A stretch of 64,000 bases of DNA, taken from Ectorhizobium quercum. GTDB taxonomy: Bacteria > Pseudomonadota > Alphaproteobacteria > Rhizobiales > Rhizobiaceae. Position 1 is the first letter of the stretch, and each line of letters starts with the position of its first letter. The stretch spans positions 186,001 through 250,000 of the forward strand of contig NZ_JANFPI010000006.1 in the NCBI RefSeq assembly GCF_026552795.1. The letters are read 5' to 3'. The notes beneath the pieces were generated by a model, which had not been told where the DNA came from, did not search any database, and saw only the letters and a list, made by a program, of their open reading frames with translations. Of this stretch, positions 54,853 through 62,475 are shown piece by piece. The position numbers and the translations under genes are program-made.

Positions 54853-55385
54853 GCCTCATCGTCGTCTCGCCGCTTGGGCGCATCGCCGAAATGGCCGTCC
54901 GCCACCGCGTGCGGGACATGGTGTCGCTGCTGTCCGACGGTCATGATTTCCACCGGCCGGGCCTCATTGCGCCCGAGCGGCATCTGGTCCTGCGCATGCA
55001 CGATATCGGCTGCGCGTCGGCTGGCCGGATGACCGGCCCGCAGGACGCGCAGGTCGCGCAGCTGATCGCGTTCGCCCGCGCGTGGGATCGCGCCGCGCCG
55101 CTGCTCATCCATTGCTGGATGGGCATTTCCCGTTCTCCGGCCGCCGCCCTCGTCGCCGCGCTGGCCGTCATGCCCGAAACCGACGAGCGGGACTTGGCGC
55201 TCAGGCTGCGCAAGGCCTCGCCCTTTGCGACGCCCAATGCCCGCCTCGTTGCGCTCGGCGACGCCCTGCTGGGCCGCGAAGAACGCCTCACGGCGGCCGT
55301 CAAGCACATCGGCCGCGGCGCGGATGCCGACGGCAATGCGCCCTTCGTCCTGCCGCTCGACGCCGGCGAGGCCGCCGATGGCTGA
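54849..55385 (+). CDS. Protein tyrosine/dual-specificity phosphatase-like protein
   Basis: 178 residues. CX5R active-site loop HCWMGISRSPAAAL (Cys at about 92) with an upstream Asp in MHDIGCAS that could be the general acid. May act on phosphoproteins, phosphoinositides or nucleotides. Start overlaps the HD gene, stop overlaps the regulator gene by eight bases, so it is locked into this operon. Confidence 0.85.
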   Translation: MSLIVVSPLGRIAEMAVRHRVRDMVSLLSDGHDFHRPGLIAPERHLVLRMHDIGCASAGRMTGPQDAQVAQLIAFARAWDRAAPLLIHCWMGISRSPAAALVAALAVMPETDERDLALRLRKASPFATPNARLVALGDALLGREERLTAAVKHIGRGADADGNAPFVLPLDAGEAADG

Positions 55386-56337
55386 GCGCCCCACCTCCGT
55401 CGAGATCGGCCTCAACGCGGCGATCGTCGCTGTCTCCGACAACACGCCGCGCATTCTCGTGACCCGCGAAACGGCAGGCGAGCCGGAGGGCCTGCCCTAC
55501 GGGCCGTTCGACCCGACCGTTCACCGCACGATGGAAATGTCGCTGCGTGATACGGTCGAGCGCCAGACAGCGCTGGGGCTCGGCTATATCGAGCAGCTTT
55601 ACACCTTCGGCGACCGCGGCCGACAGCACATTCCCGGCGAAAAGGGGCCGCATCTGGTGTCGGTCGGCTATCTGGCGCTGACGCGCATGGACCCGGACTG
55701 CGCCGCCCGGCTGGAGGCCACCGGCGCGCACTGGCGCGACTGGTACGGCTTCCTGCCCTGGGAGGACTGGCGCGGCGGGCGACCGGCGCTGATCGACCGC
55801 GTGCTGATGCCGGCGCTGACCGGCTGGGCGGAAGCAGGCCCCGGCAGCGAGGCGGCGGCGCGCAGGCTGCGGCTGAAGCTCGCCTTCGGCAACGAGGATT
55901 TCCCCTTCGACGAGGAACGCGCGCTGGAGCGCTACGAACTGCTCTACGAGGCCGGTCTGGTCGAGGAGGCAGTCGCGGACGGACATGCGGCCGGTCCCGC
56001 CGCCGCGCTCGGCATCGCCATGCGGTTCGACCACCGCCGCATCGCCGCCACCGCGCTTGCCCGGCTGCGCGCCAAGATCAAGTACCGGCCCGTCATCTTC
56101 GAACTCATGCCTCCGGAGTTCACGCTGACCGAATTGCAGGCCACCGTCGAGGCGATTTCGGGCCGGCACCTGCACAAGCAGAATTTCCGCCGGCTGGTGG
56201 AAGGGGCGGAACTGGTGGAGCCGACCGGCGGCACCGCCACGGCAACCGGCGGCCGGCCGGCCGCCCTTTTCCGCTTCCGCCGCCGGATCGTCGGGGAACG
56301 CCCCGCCCCCGGCCTGAAGCTCGGCGGACGCGGATAA
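55378..56337 (+). CDS. NrtR/NadQ-like transcriptional regulator of NAD metabolism
   Basis: 319 residues from ATG 55378. N-terminal half is a NUDIX-like domain whose box is broken (RDTVERQTALGLG lacks the paired Glu), as in NrtR regulators that sense ADP-ribose or related NAD metabolites instead of hydrolysing them. C-terminal half has the NrtR winged helix (YRPVIFELMPPEFTLTELQ, HLHKQNFRRLVEGAELVEP, GRPAALFRFRR). Alphaproteobacterial members, named NadQ in regulon reconstructions as I recall, control nadABC, and nadB-nadC are 6 kb away in this window. The DNA site was not identified. Confidence 0.8.
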   Translation: MAERPTSVEIGLNAAIVAVSDNTPRILVTRETAGEPEGLPYGPFDPTVHRTMEMSLRDTVERQTALGLGYIEQLYTFGDRGRQHIPGEKGPHLVSVGYLALTRMDPDCAARLEATGAHWRDWYGFLPWEDWRGGRPALIDRVLMPALTGWAEAGPGSEAAARRLRLKLAFGNEDFPFDEERALERYELLYEAGLVEEAVADGHAAGPAAALGIAMRFDHRRIAATALARLRAKIKYRPVIFELMPPEFTLTELQATVEAISGRHLHKQNFRRLVEGAELVEPTGGTATATGGRPAALFRFRRRIVGERPAPGLKLGGRG

Positions 56338-56407
56338 ATACCCGCCCTGCGGTTGAACCGTTGCGCGCCCGCTCCATGTCTTTCCGAACGGAAACGGACG
56401 GAACGGC

Positions 56408-57214
56408 ATGGAACAGCAAACGACGGAAATTCTTCAGGCGACACAGGCGGCAGCCATTCAGGCCAGCACGCTTGCGGTGCAATATTCCTTCTCCATTATC
56501 GGCGCGTTGATCCTGCTGATCCTCGGCTGGCTCGCCGCCGGGCTGCTCAGGGGATGGGCCTTCCGCGCCCTTTCCCGCATCCGGGGCTTCGACGAGACGC
56601 TGGCGCGCTTCTTCTCCAATGCGCTGCGCTACGCCATCCTCATTCTGGTGGTGGTGATGGTGCTCGGCCAGTTCGGCGTGCAGACGGCGTCGATTATCGC
56701 CGCGCTGGGTGCCGCCGGCCTCGCCATCGGCCTGGCGCTTCAGGGCACGCTGCAAAACATCGCGGCGGGCATCATGCTCCTGGTGCTGAGGCCCTTCCGG
56801 GTGGGCGAATATATCGAGACCGCCAGCATTTCCGGCACGATCACCGAAATCGGGCTGTTCGCCACCGAGATGAAGACGCCGGACGGGCTCTACCGGCTGG
56901 CCCCCAACTCGACGCTGTGGAACGTGCCGATCACCAATTTCAGCCGCGAGGACACCCGCCGCCACGACCTGACGGTGACGGTCGGACTGGATGCCGACAT
57001 CGACAAGGCGGAAGCGCTGCTGATGGGGCTTGCGCGGCAGGACAAGCGGGTGCTCGACTCGCCCGCGCCGGAAGTCTTCGTGGCCGATCTGACCGAAACA
57101 GGGGCGCTGATCACCCTGCGTTACTGGGTGCAGCGATCTCTGTGGTGGCGGACGACGCGGGACCTGACCCGCGCCGCGAAGCTTGCCCTCGACGAGACGG
57201 GCAAGGAGGACTGA
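56408..57214 (+). CDS. Small-conductance mechanosensitive channel (MscS family)
   Basis: 268 residues, similar to E. coli MscS (286). Three membrane helices (about 22-125); the pore helix is Gly/Ala-rich (AALGAAGLAIGLALQGTLQN), then the beta domain (GEYIETASISGTITEIGLF, PNSTLWNVPITNFSRED) and a C-terminal alpha/beta vestibule. Opens under membrane tension to release solutes at hypo-osmotic shock. Probably has its own transcript, 70 bases after the regulator gene. Confidence 0.93.
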   Translation: MEQQTTEILQATQAAAIQASTLAVQYSFSIIGALILLILGWLAAGLLRGWAFRALSRIRGFDETLARFFSNALRYAILILVVVMVLGQFGVQTASIIAALGAAGLAIGLALQGTLQNIAAGIMLLVLRPFRVGEYIETASISGTITEIGLFATEMKTPDGLYRLAPNSTLWNVPITNFSREDTRRHDLTVTVGLDADIDKAEALLMGLARQDKRVLDSPAPEVFVADLTETGALITLRYWVQRSLWWRTTRDLTRAAKLALDETGKED

Positions 57215-57302
57215 AACCCTCCTTCATTCGTCGCCATTCCGAACCGCATCCGGAATCGAAAGGAGCGCCGCACCCGTCGTGGATGCGGCGCTCTGCGAAG
57301 CC

Positions 57303-57408
57303 TGGAGCATTCCGTCTTCTCACGGAAACGCCGAAATACTCCAACTCTCTGTTTTTACGCAATTCCTGACGCAAAACCGGTTCCCGGTTTTGCTGGAAAT
57401 GCTCTAGC
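57303..57408. repeat. Dispersed-type inverted repeat (second class)
   Basis: About 105 bases, bounded by near-perfect inverted ends ctggagcattcc and ggaaatgctctag, with an inner palindrome aaaaccgg-ttcc-ccggtttt-like (gcaaaaccggttcccggttttgc). AT-rich centre (ctgtttttacgcaattcc). I recall near-identical elements between genes in many rhizobial genomes, but that cannot be checked here. Confidence 0.6.
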
Positions 57409-57445
57409 GACGAAGGTCGTCCGCCGCATCCGGTTTCCGGGTGCC

Positions 57446-58081
57446 TCAGGCCGTCAGCAGGACCGATTGTTCAGCGGCCTCTTCTTCGAGATTTTCCAGA
57501 TAGCTGTCGATCACGCTCTGTATCTGCTCCAGAAATTCGGCCAGGCTGGTCTCGCTGTCGACGGTTGCGCCGTCTTCGGTCTCAGCCGCAGCCAACGGCG
57601 GCGGCGGAGGCGGACCTTCCGGGCGCATCGCCGCGAACTCCTCGGCGCTCACCGCGCCGTTGCCATCGGCGTCCAGCGTGGCGAAGAGCGCGGCGGACTG
57701 TTCATCGCTGACATCCTCCGGCTTGCCGGTCAGGAACTCGGCTTGCGTCAGCACACCGTCGCCATCGGCGTCCAGAGTGGTGAAGAAGTCTCCGGTGCCG
57801 CTTTCGCTCCCGCCGGACTGGCTCTCGCCGCTCGCCGACTGCATCAGAAACGAGCTGATGAGGGAAGACAGCTTCGCGAGCGCCGAGCTTGCGGCGGTCT
57901 CTTCCTCCTGCCCGGCGGCCGTACCGGACGTCAGCGAGGAGGAAGCGGTCGAGGAGGACGCGCCCGACTGTTGGGCGGCGGCGAGTTCGTCGGCGGAAAC
58001 GACGCCGTCGCCATTCTTGTCGAGGCTGGATTTGTAACCTGTGCTGTAACTGTATGCGGAAAGCGATGTGACGCTGGTCAT
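57446..58081 (-). CDS. EF-hand calcium-binding protein
   Basis: 211 residues from ATG 58081 (MTSVTSLSAYSYSTGYKS). Three canonical EF-hand loops: DKNGDGVVSADE (about 21-32), DADGDGVLTQAE (about 105-116) and DADGNGAVSAEE (about 137-148). Between the first and second is a Ser/Ala/Thr-rich low-complexity linker; near the end a Pro-run (PPPPPP) and an acidic helix. No signal peptide is evident. Probably a Ca2+-binding protein, buffering or secreted by a non-classical route; partner unknown. Convergent with mscS. Confidence 0.88.
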   Translation of the reverse strand: MTSVTSLSAYSYSTGYKSSLDKNGDGVVSADELAAAQQSGASSSTASSSLTSGTAAGQEEETAASSALAKLSSLISSFLMQSASGESQSGGSESGTGDFFTTLDADGDGVLTQAEFLTGKPEDVSDEQSAALFATLDADGNGAVSAEEFAAMRPEGPPPPPPLAAAETEDGATVDSETSLAEFLEQIQSVIDSYLENLEEEAAEQSVLLTA

Positions 58082-58469
58082 ACAGGACTCCCTGTGATTC
58101 AAGGTGTTTTCGGGAAACGCAGTACGATGGTGGAGGGCACCCGTAGACCGGGTGGAATCATCACTTTCGGCGCGGTTGCGGGCGGAAAACCATGCGCTGG
58201 ATATCGTCCGGGAGGCGCCGACATCCGGGTGCGCCGAGGACAGGACGACGCGACCTGGAAGTGACGCGCAGACGATCGCGCGTCGCACCGCTATCAATCA
58301 CGGCGGCAGGACACTAGGCCGCTTGCCGGCAAGCGTCAAAACGCATTAATCAGGGGTAAGAATTGCCCGTGATTTTCCCCGAGGATCGCCATCATTCGCC
58401 GCCCCGCCCCGGGAAAACAAAAAGGGCGGCGCCCCGGAAGCGCCGCCCGTCTCATGCCATCGGAGCCGC
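58082..58469. other. 388-base gene-free stretch between the EF-hand and ABC permease genes
   Basis: Holds the upstream region of the EF-hand gene, a perfect 16-base palindrome cgcttgccggcaagcg at 58320-58335, and the terminator of the ABC transporter operon at 58414-58448. AGGGAGT lies just before the EF-hand ATG on the minus strand. No credible reading frame was seen in it. Confidence 0.6.
58414..58448 (-). terminator. Intrinsic terminator of the ABC importer operon
   Basis: On the minus strand: GGGCGGCGC, loop of 7, GCGCCGCCC, then TTTTTGTTTT. Strong stem and T-run 21 bases after the permease stop. Confidence 0.85.
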
Positions 58470-59339
58470 TTACTGCCCCATCGTGGAGCGGTGCGCCCAG
58501 CCCGTCATGCGCCGCTCGAGCCAGGCCATGAGCGCATACATGGCGATGCCCTCGACGGCGAGCATCAACAGGCCGGCGAAGACCAGCGGCACGTTGAACT
58601 GGCTCTGGGCCGAGCTCATCATGTTGCCGAGGCCGTAGTTCGAGGCAACCGTTTCCGAGACCACCGAGCCGACGAAGGCCAGCGTGATGGCGATCTTCAG
58701 CGAGCCGAAGAAGTAGGGCATGGAACGCGGAATGCCGACCTTCAGCATGATGTCCATCTTCTTCGCGCCGAGCGCGCGCAGCACGTCCTCCGTCTCCGGC
58801 TCGATGGTGGCGAGCCCCGTGGCGACGTTGACGACGATGGGGAAGAAGGAAATCAGGAAGGCGGTGAGCACGGCCGGCACGGTGCCGATGCCGAACCAGA
58901 TGACGAGGATCGGCACGAGCGCGACCTTCGGAATGGCGTTGAAGCCGATCATCAGCGGATAGAGGCCAGCATATATCGTCTTCGACCAGCCGATGAACAG
59001 GCCGAGCAGCAGCCCCGCGATAACGGCGATGATGAAGCCGAAGGTGGTCGTGTAAAGCGTCTGGAGCGAGTTCTTCCAGATCGGCGACCAGTATTGCACG
59101 ATGGCCTCGAACACCCGGAGCGGCGACGGCAGGATGGTGGGCGGCATGTTCAGCGCCAGCACCAGCAGTTCCCATATCGCGAACAGCGCCAGCGTATAGA
59201 GCCAGGGCGCGGCCTTCACCCAGTCGATGCGCTCGAAAAGCGGCGCGGACCGGTTGGCAAGCCGCTCGGCGATGGCCTTGTCGGCGGCCTCGACGCGGGC
59301 GAGAAGCACGGGATCGTTGGGTTCGACATAACCGCTCAT
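58470..59339 (-). CDS. ABC transporter permease (nitrate/sulfonate/taurine-type)
   Basis: 289 residues from ATG 59339. Hydrophilic N-terminal ~55 residues, then six membrane helices and the binding-protein-dependent EAA loop (VLRALGAKKMDIMLKVGIPRSM). Inner-membrane component of the importer encoded with the two genes upstream. Its start overlaps the ATPase stop by four bases (ATGA). Confidence 0.92.
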   Translation of the reverse strand: MSGYVEPNDPVLLARVEAADKAIAERLANRSAPLFERIDWVKAAPWLYTLALFAIWELLVLALNMPPTILPSPLRVFEAIVQYWSPIWKNSLQTLYTTTFGFIIAVIAGLLLGLFIGWSKTIYAGLYPLMIGFNAIPKVALVPILVIWFGIGTVPAVLTAFLISFFPIVVNVATGLATIEPETEDVLRALGAKKMDIMLKVGIPRSMPYFFGSLKIAITLAFVGSVVSETVASNYGLGNMMSSAQSQFNVPLVFAGLLMLAVEGIAMYALMAWLERRMTGWAHRSTMGQ

Positions 59340-60124
59340 GCCGCGACCCTCGCATTGGCGATCTCGGCATGCAGTCCATGCACCATGTCGTTGAAGGCGG
59401 TGTCGTAGGTCAGGTCGATCTGGCGCGGGCGCTCGAAGGGAACCCGGTGCTCGGCCAGAACCCGCCCCGGGCGGGCGCTCATGACGAAAATCTTGTCGGC
59501 GAGAAACACCGCCTCGCGCAGGTCGTGGGTCACGAGAACGATCGTCACGCCCTGCGCGGCGTGCAGATCGCGGATGACGCACCACAACTCCTCGCGGGTG
59601 AAGGCGTCGAGTGCGCCGAAGGGCTCGTCGAGCATCAGCAGTTCCGGCTCGTGGATCAGCGCGCGGCAGAGATTGGCGCGCTGCTGCATGCCGCCGGAAA
59701 GCTGCCAGGGATATTTCGAGCCGAAGCCCTTCAGGCCGACGATCTCCAGCAGGCGCTCGGCCTGTCCGATGTATTCCTTCTTGTGGGCGCGCAGTCGCTT
59801 GCGGTGCCGCTCGACGATCTCCAGCGGCAGCAGGATGTTTTCCAGCGTCGTGCGCCAAGGCAGCATGGTCGGGTTCTGGAAAGCCATGCCGACGATGGAA
59901 ACCGGCTCCGTCACCTGTTTTTCCGCGACGATCACATTCCCCTTTTGCGGAATGTGCAGGCCGGTGACGAGCTTCATCAGCGTGGACTTGCCACAGCCGG
60001 AAGGGCCGACGACAGCGGCGAATTCGCCCTTGGCCACGGTCAGGTTGAGGTTGGAGACGGCAAGCGTCCCTTCCGGGCCGCCATATCGCATGTCGACGTT
60101 TTCGATGGATACCAGAGGCGGCAT
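59336..60124 (-). CDS. ABC transporter ATP-binding protein (nitrate/sulfonate/taurine-type)
   Basis: 262 residues. Walker A GPSGCGKSTLMK, signature LSGGMQQRANLCRAL, Walker B LLMLDEPFGALD, switch His in VTHDLREAVFLADK. Energises uptake together with the adjacent permease. Translationally coupled to it. Separated from the binding-protein gene by a 222-base gap that carries repeat copy E. Confidence 0.93.
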   Translation of the reverse strand: MPPLVSIENVDMRYGGPEGTLAVSNLNLTVAKGEFAAVVGPSGCGKSTLMKLVTGLHIPQKGNVIVAEKQVTEPVSIVGMAFQNPTMLPWRTTLENILLPLEIVERHRKRLRAHKKEYIGQAERLLEIVGLKGFGSKYPWQLSGGMQQRANLCRALIHEPELLMLDEPFGALDAFTREELWCVIRDLHAAQGVTIVLVTHDLREAVFLADKIFVMSARPGRVLAEHRVPFERPRQIDLTYDTAFNDMVHGLHAEIANARVAA

Positions 60125-60189
60125 CGGTGGTGGTTCTCCTGTTTTCGGGCGGAAAGCGGCTTCCCTTCTGAAAGCCCGGTCCCCTTCCC

Positions 60190-60271
60190 TCCGTCATGGT
60201 CGGGCTTGATCCGACCATCCACGCCGCACCCACGACATGGATCCTCGGGTCAAGCCCGAGGATGACGGAAG
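60190..60271. repeat. Dispersed two-hairpin palindromic repeat (copy E) inside an ABC operon
   Basis: First palindrome atggtcgg/ccgaccat, second atcctcggg/cccgaggat, the most perfect copy in the window. It lies between the binding-protein gene and the ATPase gene, where it could stabilise the upstream mRNA and lower downstream expression. Confidence 0.75.
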
Positions 60272-60346
60272 AGAGGCTTCGATGACGGACGAAAGGCTTC
60301 AGTGGCCCAGCCCCGGCCCGGGGGCCGGAGTGGACAACCGTCGCAA

Positions 60347-61381
60347 TCAGGGAAGCAGGCGCTCTTCCTTCGGCGGCAGGTAGCTGGCGTCGAAGATCTG
60401 TTCGGCCGTGACCTTGCCCTCGAGCCCCATCGAGATCTTCAGCGTTTCCAGCGAGGCGGCCAGACGCTCGGGATCGACGCCGCCGAAGCCGTTTTCGATG
60501 ACGTAGGGCGTCTTGATGTTCATGTCGTTGGCCATTTGCAGGCGTTCCTGCTCGATGTCGACATTCAGCGTCTCGTTGCGCTTCAGCACCGCTTCGGCAC
60601 CGGCCTTCGGATCAGCGACGGCATCGGCGAAGCCCTTGGCGAGCGCCCTCAGGAAACCCTTGACGGCCTCCGGGTTGGCTTCGGCGAAATCGGTGTTGAC
60701 CAGGATGGCGTTGCCGTAAAGGTTGAGGCCGTGCTCGGCCATCAGGATGGTCGCGATATCCTCGGCGGGCGTGCCCTGGGCCTTCAGGTTGAGGATGACC
60801 GAGAAGGCAAAGCCGAAGACAGCGTCGACGTCGCCCTTGGCCAGCATCGGCTCGCGCACCGGAAAGCCGATGGATTCGATGGTGATGTTCGAATCATCGA
60901 TACCCGCCACCTGCTTGAAGGCCGGCCATTGCGCGAAGGCGCCGTCCGGCGGCGGCGCGCCGAGCTTCTTGCCTTCCAGCGACTTCGGGTCTTCGGTGAT
61001 GCCGAGCGCCTTGCGGCCGACGACCGCGAAGGTCGGGCGCTCGTAGATCATCATGACGGCCTTGACCTTCTGGGTCGGGTCCTTGTCGAGGAACTGGATG
61101 ACCGAGTTGATGTCGCCGAAGCCCATCTGGTAGGCGCCGGTGGCAACACGCGGAATGGCCTCGACGGAGCCGTTGCCGCTATCGATGGTCACATCGAGGC
61201 CTTCATCCTTGAAGTAACCCTTGTCCGCCGCCAGCAGGAAGCCGGCAGCCGGACCTTCGAACTTCCAGTCGAGCGTGAACTTGATGGCCGTGTCGGCGCG
61301 CGCCGGCACGGCAAGGCCGCCGGCCATGCCCAGCAGGGCGGCGGCGGCAACGAGGCCGGTAAACGTTCTGCGCATCAACAT
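60347..61381 (-). CDS. NMT1/THI5-like ABC transporter substrate-binding protein
   Basis: 344 residues. Signal peptide 1-29 (ends PARAD). SsuA/THI5-like fold with FTLDWKFEGPAAGFLLAADK at the N-terminus, GYFKDEGLDVTI, and AIPRVATGAYQMGFGDINSVIQF. This group binds aromatic or heterocyclic small molecules (pyrimidine precursors, riboflavin, sulfonates, nitrate). Substrate not assigned. No TPP riboswitch is visible upstream, which argues against hydroxymethylpyrimidine uptake. It lies 3' of nadBC on the same strand with a 164-base gap. Confidence 0.88.
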   Translation of the reverse strand: MLMRRTFTGLVAAAALLGMAGGLAVPARADTAIKFTLDWKFEGPAAGFLLAADKGYFKDEGLDVTIDSGNGSVEAIPRVATGAYQMGFGDINSVIQFLDKDPTQKVKAVMMIYERPTFAVVGRKALGITEDPKSLEGKKLGAPPPDGAFAQWPAFKQVAGIDDSNITIESIGFPVREPMLAKGDVDAVFGFAFSVILNLKAQGTPAEDIATILMAEHGLNLYGNAILVNTDFAEANPEAVKGFLRALAKGFADAVADPKAGAEAVLKRNETLNVDIEQERLQMANDMNIKTPYVIENGFGGVDPERLAASLETLKISMGLEGKVTAEQIFDASYLPPKEERLLP

Positions 61382-61457
61382 TGTGTGAAATCCCCCTGTC
61401 GGATTGTGTGATCTGATCGGGGCTATTCAAAACAGGTTCGACTGCGCGCGCAAGACA

Positions 61458-61482
61458 AAATTGCATATAAACTAGTCAATTT
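61458..61482 (-). promoter_or_regulatory. Dyad in the promoter region of the ABC importer
   Basis: Arms aaattg / caattt separated by 13 AT-rich bases, about 80 bases before the binding-protein gene. On the minus strand it overlaps a TTGACT that could serve as a -35. Possible operator; no regulator assigned. Confidence 0.35.
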
Positions 61483-61545
61483 CTTTTTACGCGCATTCAG
61501 TAGGCATGTAAGCCATTTTTTAGGCACACACCGCCGAAAATTGCA

Positions 61546-62454
61546 TCAGTGCGTCACGACATCCAGACCGACATCCAGTGTCGGCGCCGTCATGGTGATT
61601 TTGGATGTCGAGATATAGTCGACGCCGCTTTCCGCGATGGATCTGACCGTGGTCAGATCGACATTGCCGGACGCCTCCAGCGTCACGCGGCCCGGCGCGC
61701 GGCCATAGGCTTCCGGCGACAGGCCGGCATGCCGGCGGTTGATCTCCACCGCCTCGCGCAGCAGGTCGGGGGCCATATTGTCGAGCAGGATGGCATCGGG
61801 CGCCGCCGCCAGCGCGTCGCGCATCTGCTCCAGCCCGTCCACCTCGATCTCGATCTTCACCAGATGGCCGCAATAGGCGCGGGCCGCGGCGACGGCGCCG
61901 GCGACACCACCGGCAACGGCGATATGGTTATCCTTGATGAGCACGGCATCGTCGAGGCCGTAGCGGTGATTCGAGCCGCCGCCCAGCCGTACGGCGTATT
62001 TCGCCAGCGAGCGCAGACCCGGCAGCGTCTTGCGCGTGCAGGTGATCTTTGCCCGGGTGTGGGCGATTTCCGTCGCATAGCGCGCCGTCAGCGTGGCGAT
62101 GCCGCTCAGGTGCATGAGGAAATTGAGCGCCACGCGTTCCGCCGACAGCACCGGGCGTGCCGGGCCGGCGACCGTGACCAGCGAATCGCCCGGCTGCACC
62201 CGGTCGCCGTCCTCCACATGCGCCGTGAAGACGATGGCCGGATCGACCAGCCGGAAGGCGGTGCGGGCCAGTTCCAGACCGGCGACCACGCCGTCCTGGC
62301 GCGTGTTGACGCGGGCCTCCGCCGCCAGCGACGGCGCGATGGTCGCATAGGTGGTGATGTCGCCGGCCCTGCCGAGATCCTCGAGAAGGGCTGCACGAAC
62401 CTGATCCTCCAGCAGAATGGCGGGAAGCGCGGGGCGTAGCGGTGTAACGGTCAT
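61546..62454 (-). CDS. nadC: Nicotinate-nucleotide diphosphorylase (carboxylating)
   Basis: 302 residues from ATG 62454 (AAGGA seven bases before; a TTG at 62472 was rejected). Converts quinolinate and PRPP to nicotinate mononucleotide. Signature region CTRKTLPGLRSLAKYAV followed by GGGSNHRYGLDDAVLIKDNH, and IEIEVDGLEQ. Starts 21 bases after the nadB stop, so nadB-nadC are one operon; nadA probably lies outside the window. Confidence 0.95.
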   Translation of the reverse strand: MTVTPLRPALPAILLEDQVRAALLEDLGRAGDITTYATIAPSLAAEARVNTRQDGVVAGLELARTAFRLVDPAIVFTAHVEDGDRVQPGDSLVTVAGPARPVLSAERVALNFLMHLSGIATLTARYATEIAHTRAKITCTRKTLPGLRSLAKYAVRLGGGSNHRYGLDDAVLIKDNHIAVAGGVAGAVAAARAYCGHLVKIEIEVDGLEQMRDALAAAPDAILLDNMAPDLLREAVEINRRHAGLSPEAYGRAPGRVTLEASGNVDLTTVRSIAESGVDYISTSKITMTAPTLDVGLDVVTH

Positions 62455-62475
62455 TGGATCATCCTTCCCCAATCG

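Noticed and set aside
58320..58335. Perfect 16-base palindrome as an operator of the EF-hand gene
   Set aside because: It is about 240 bases upstream of that gene and 135 downstream of the permease gene on the same strand, so neither use is supported; recorded only as part of the gene-free stretch.
61382..61545. Thiamine (TPP) or other riboswitch before the THI5-like binding protein
   Set aside because: No TPP core (CTGAGA and ACCTGATCTGG-like elements) or other known riboswitch consensus is visible.
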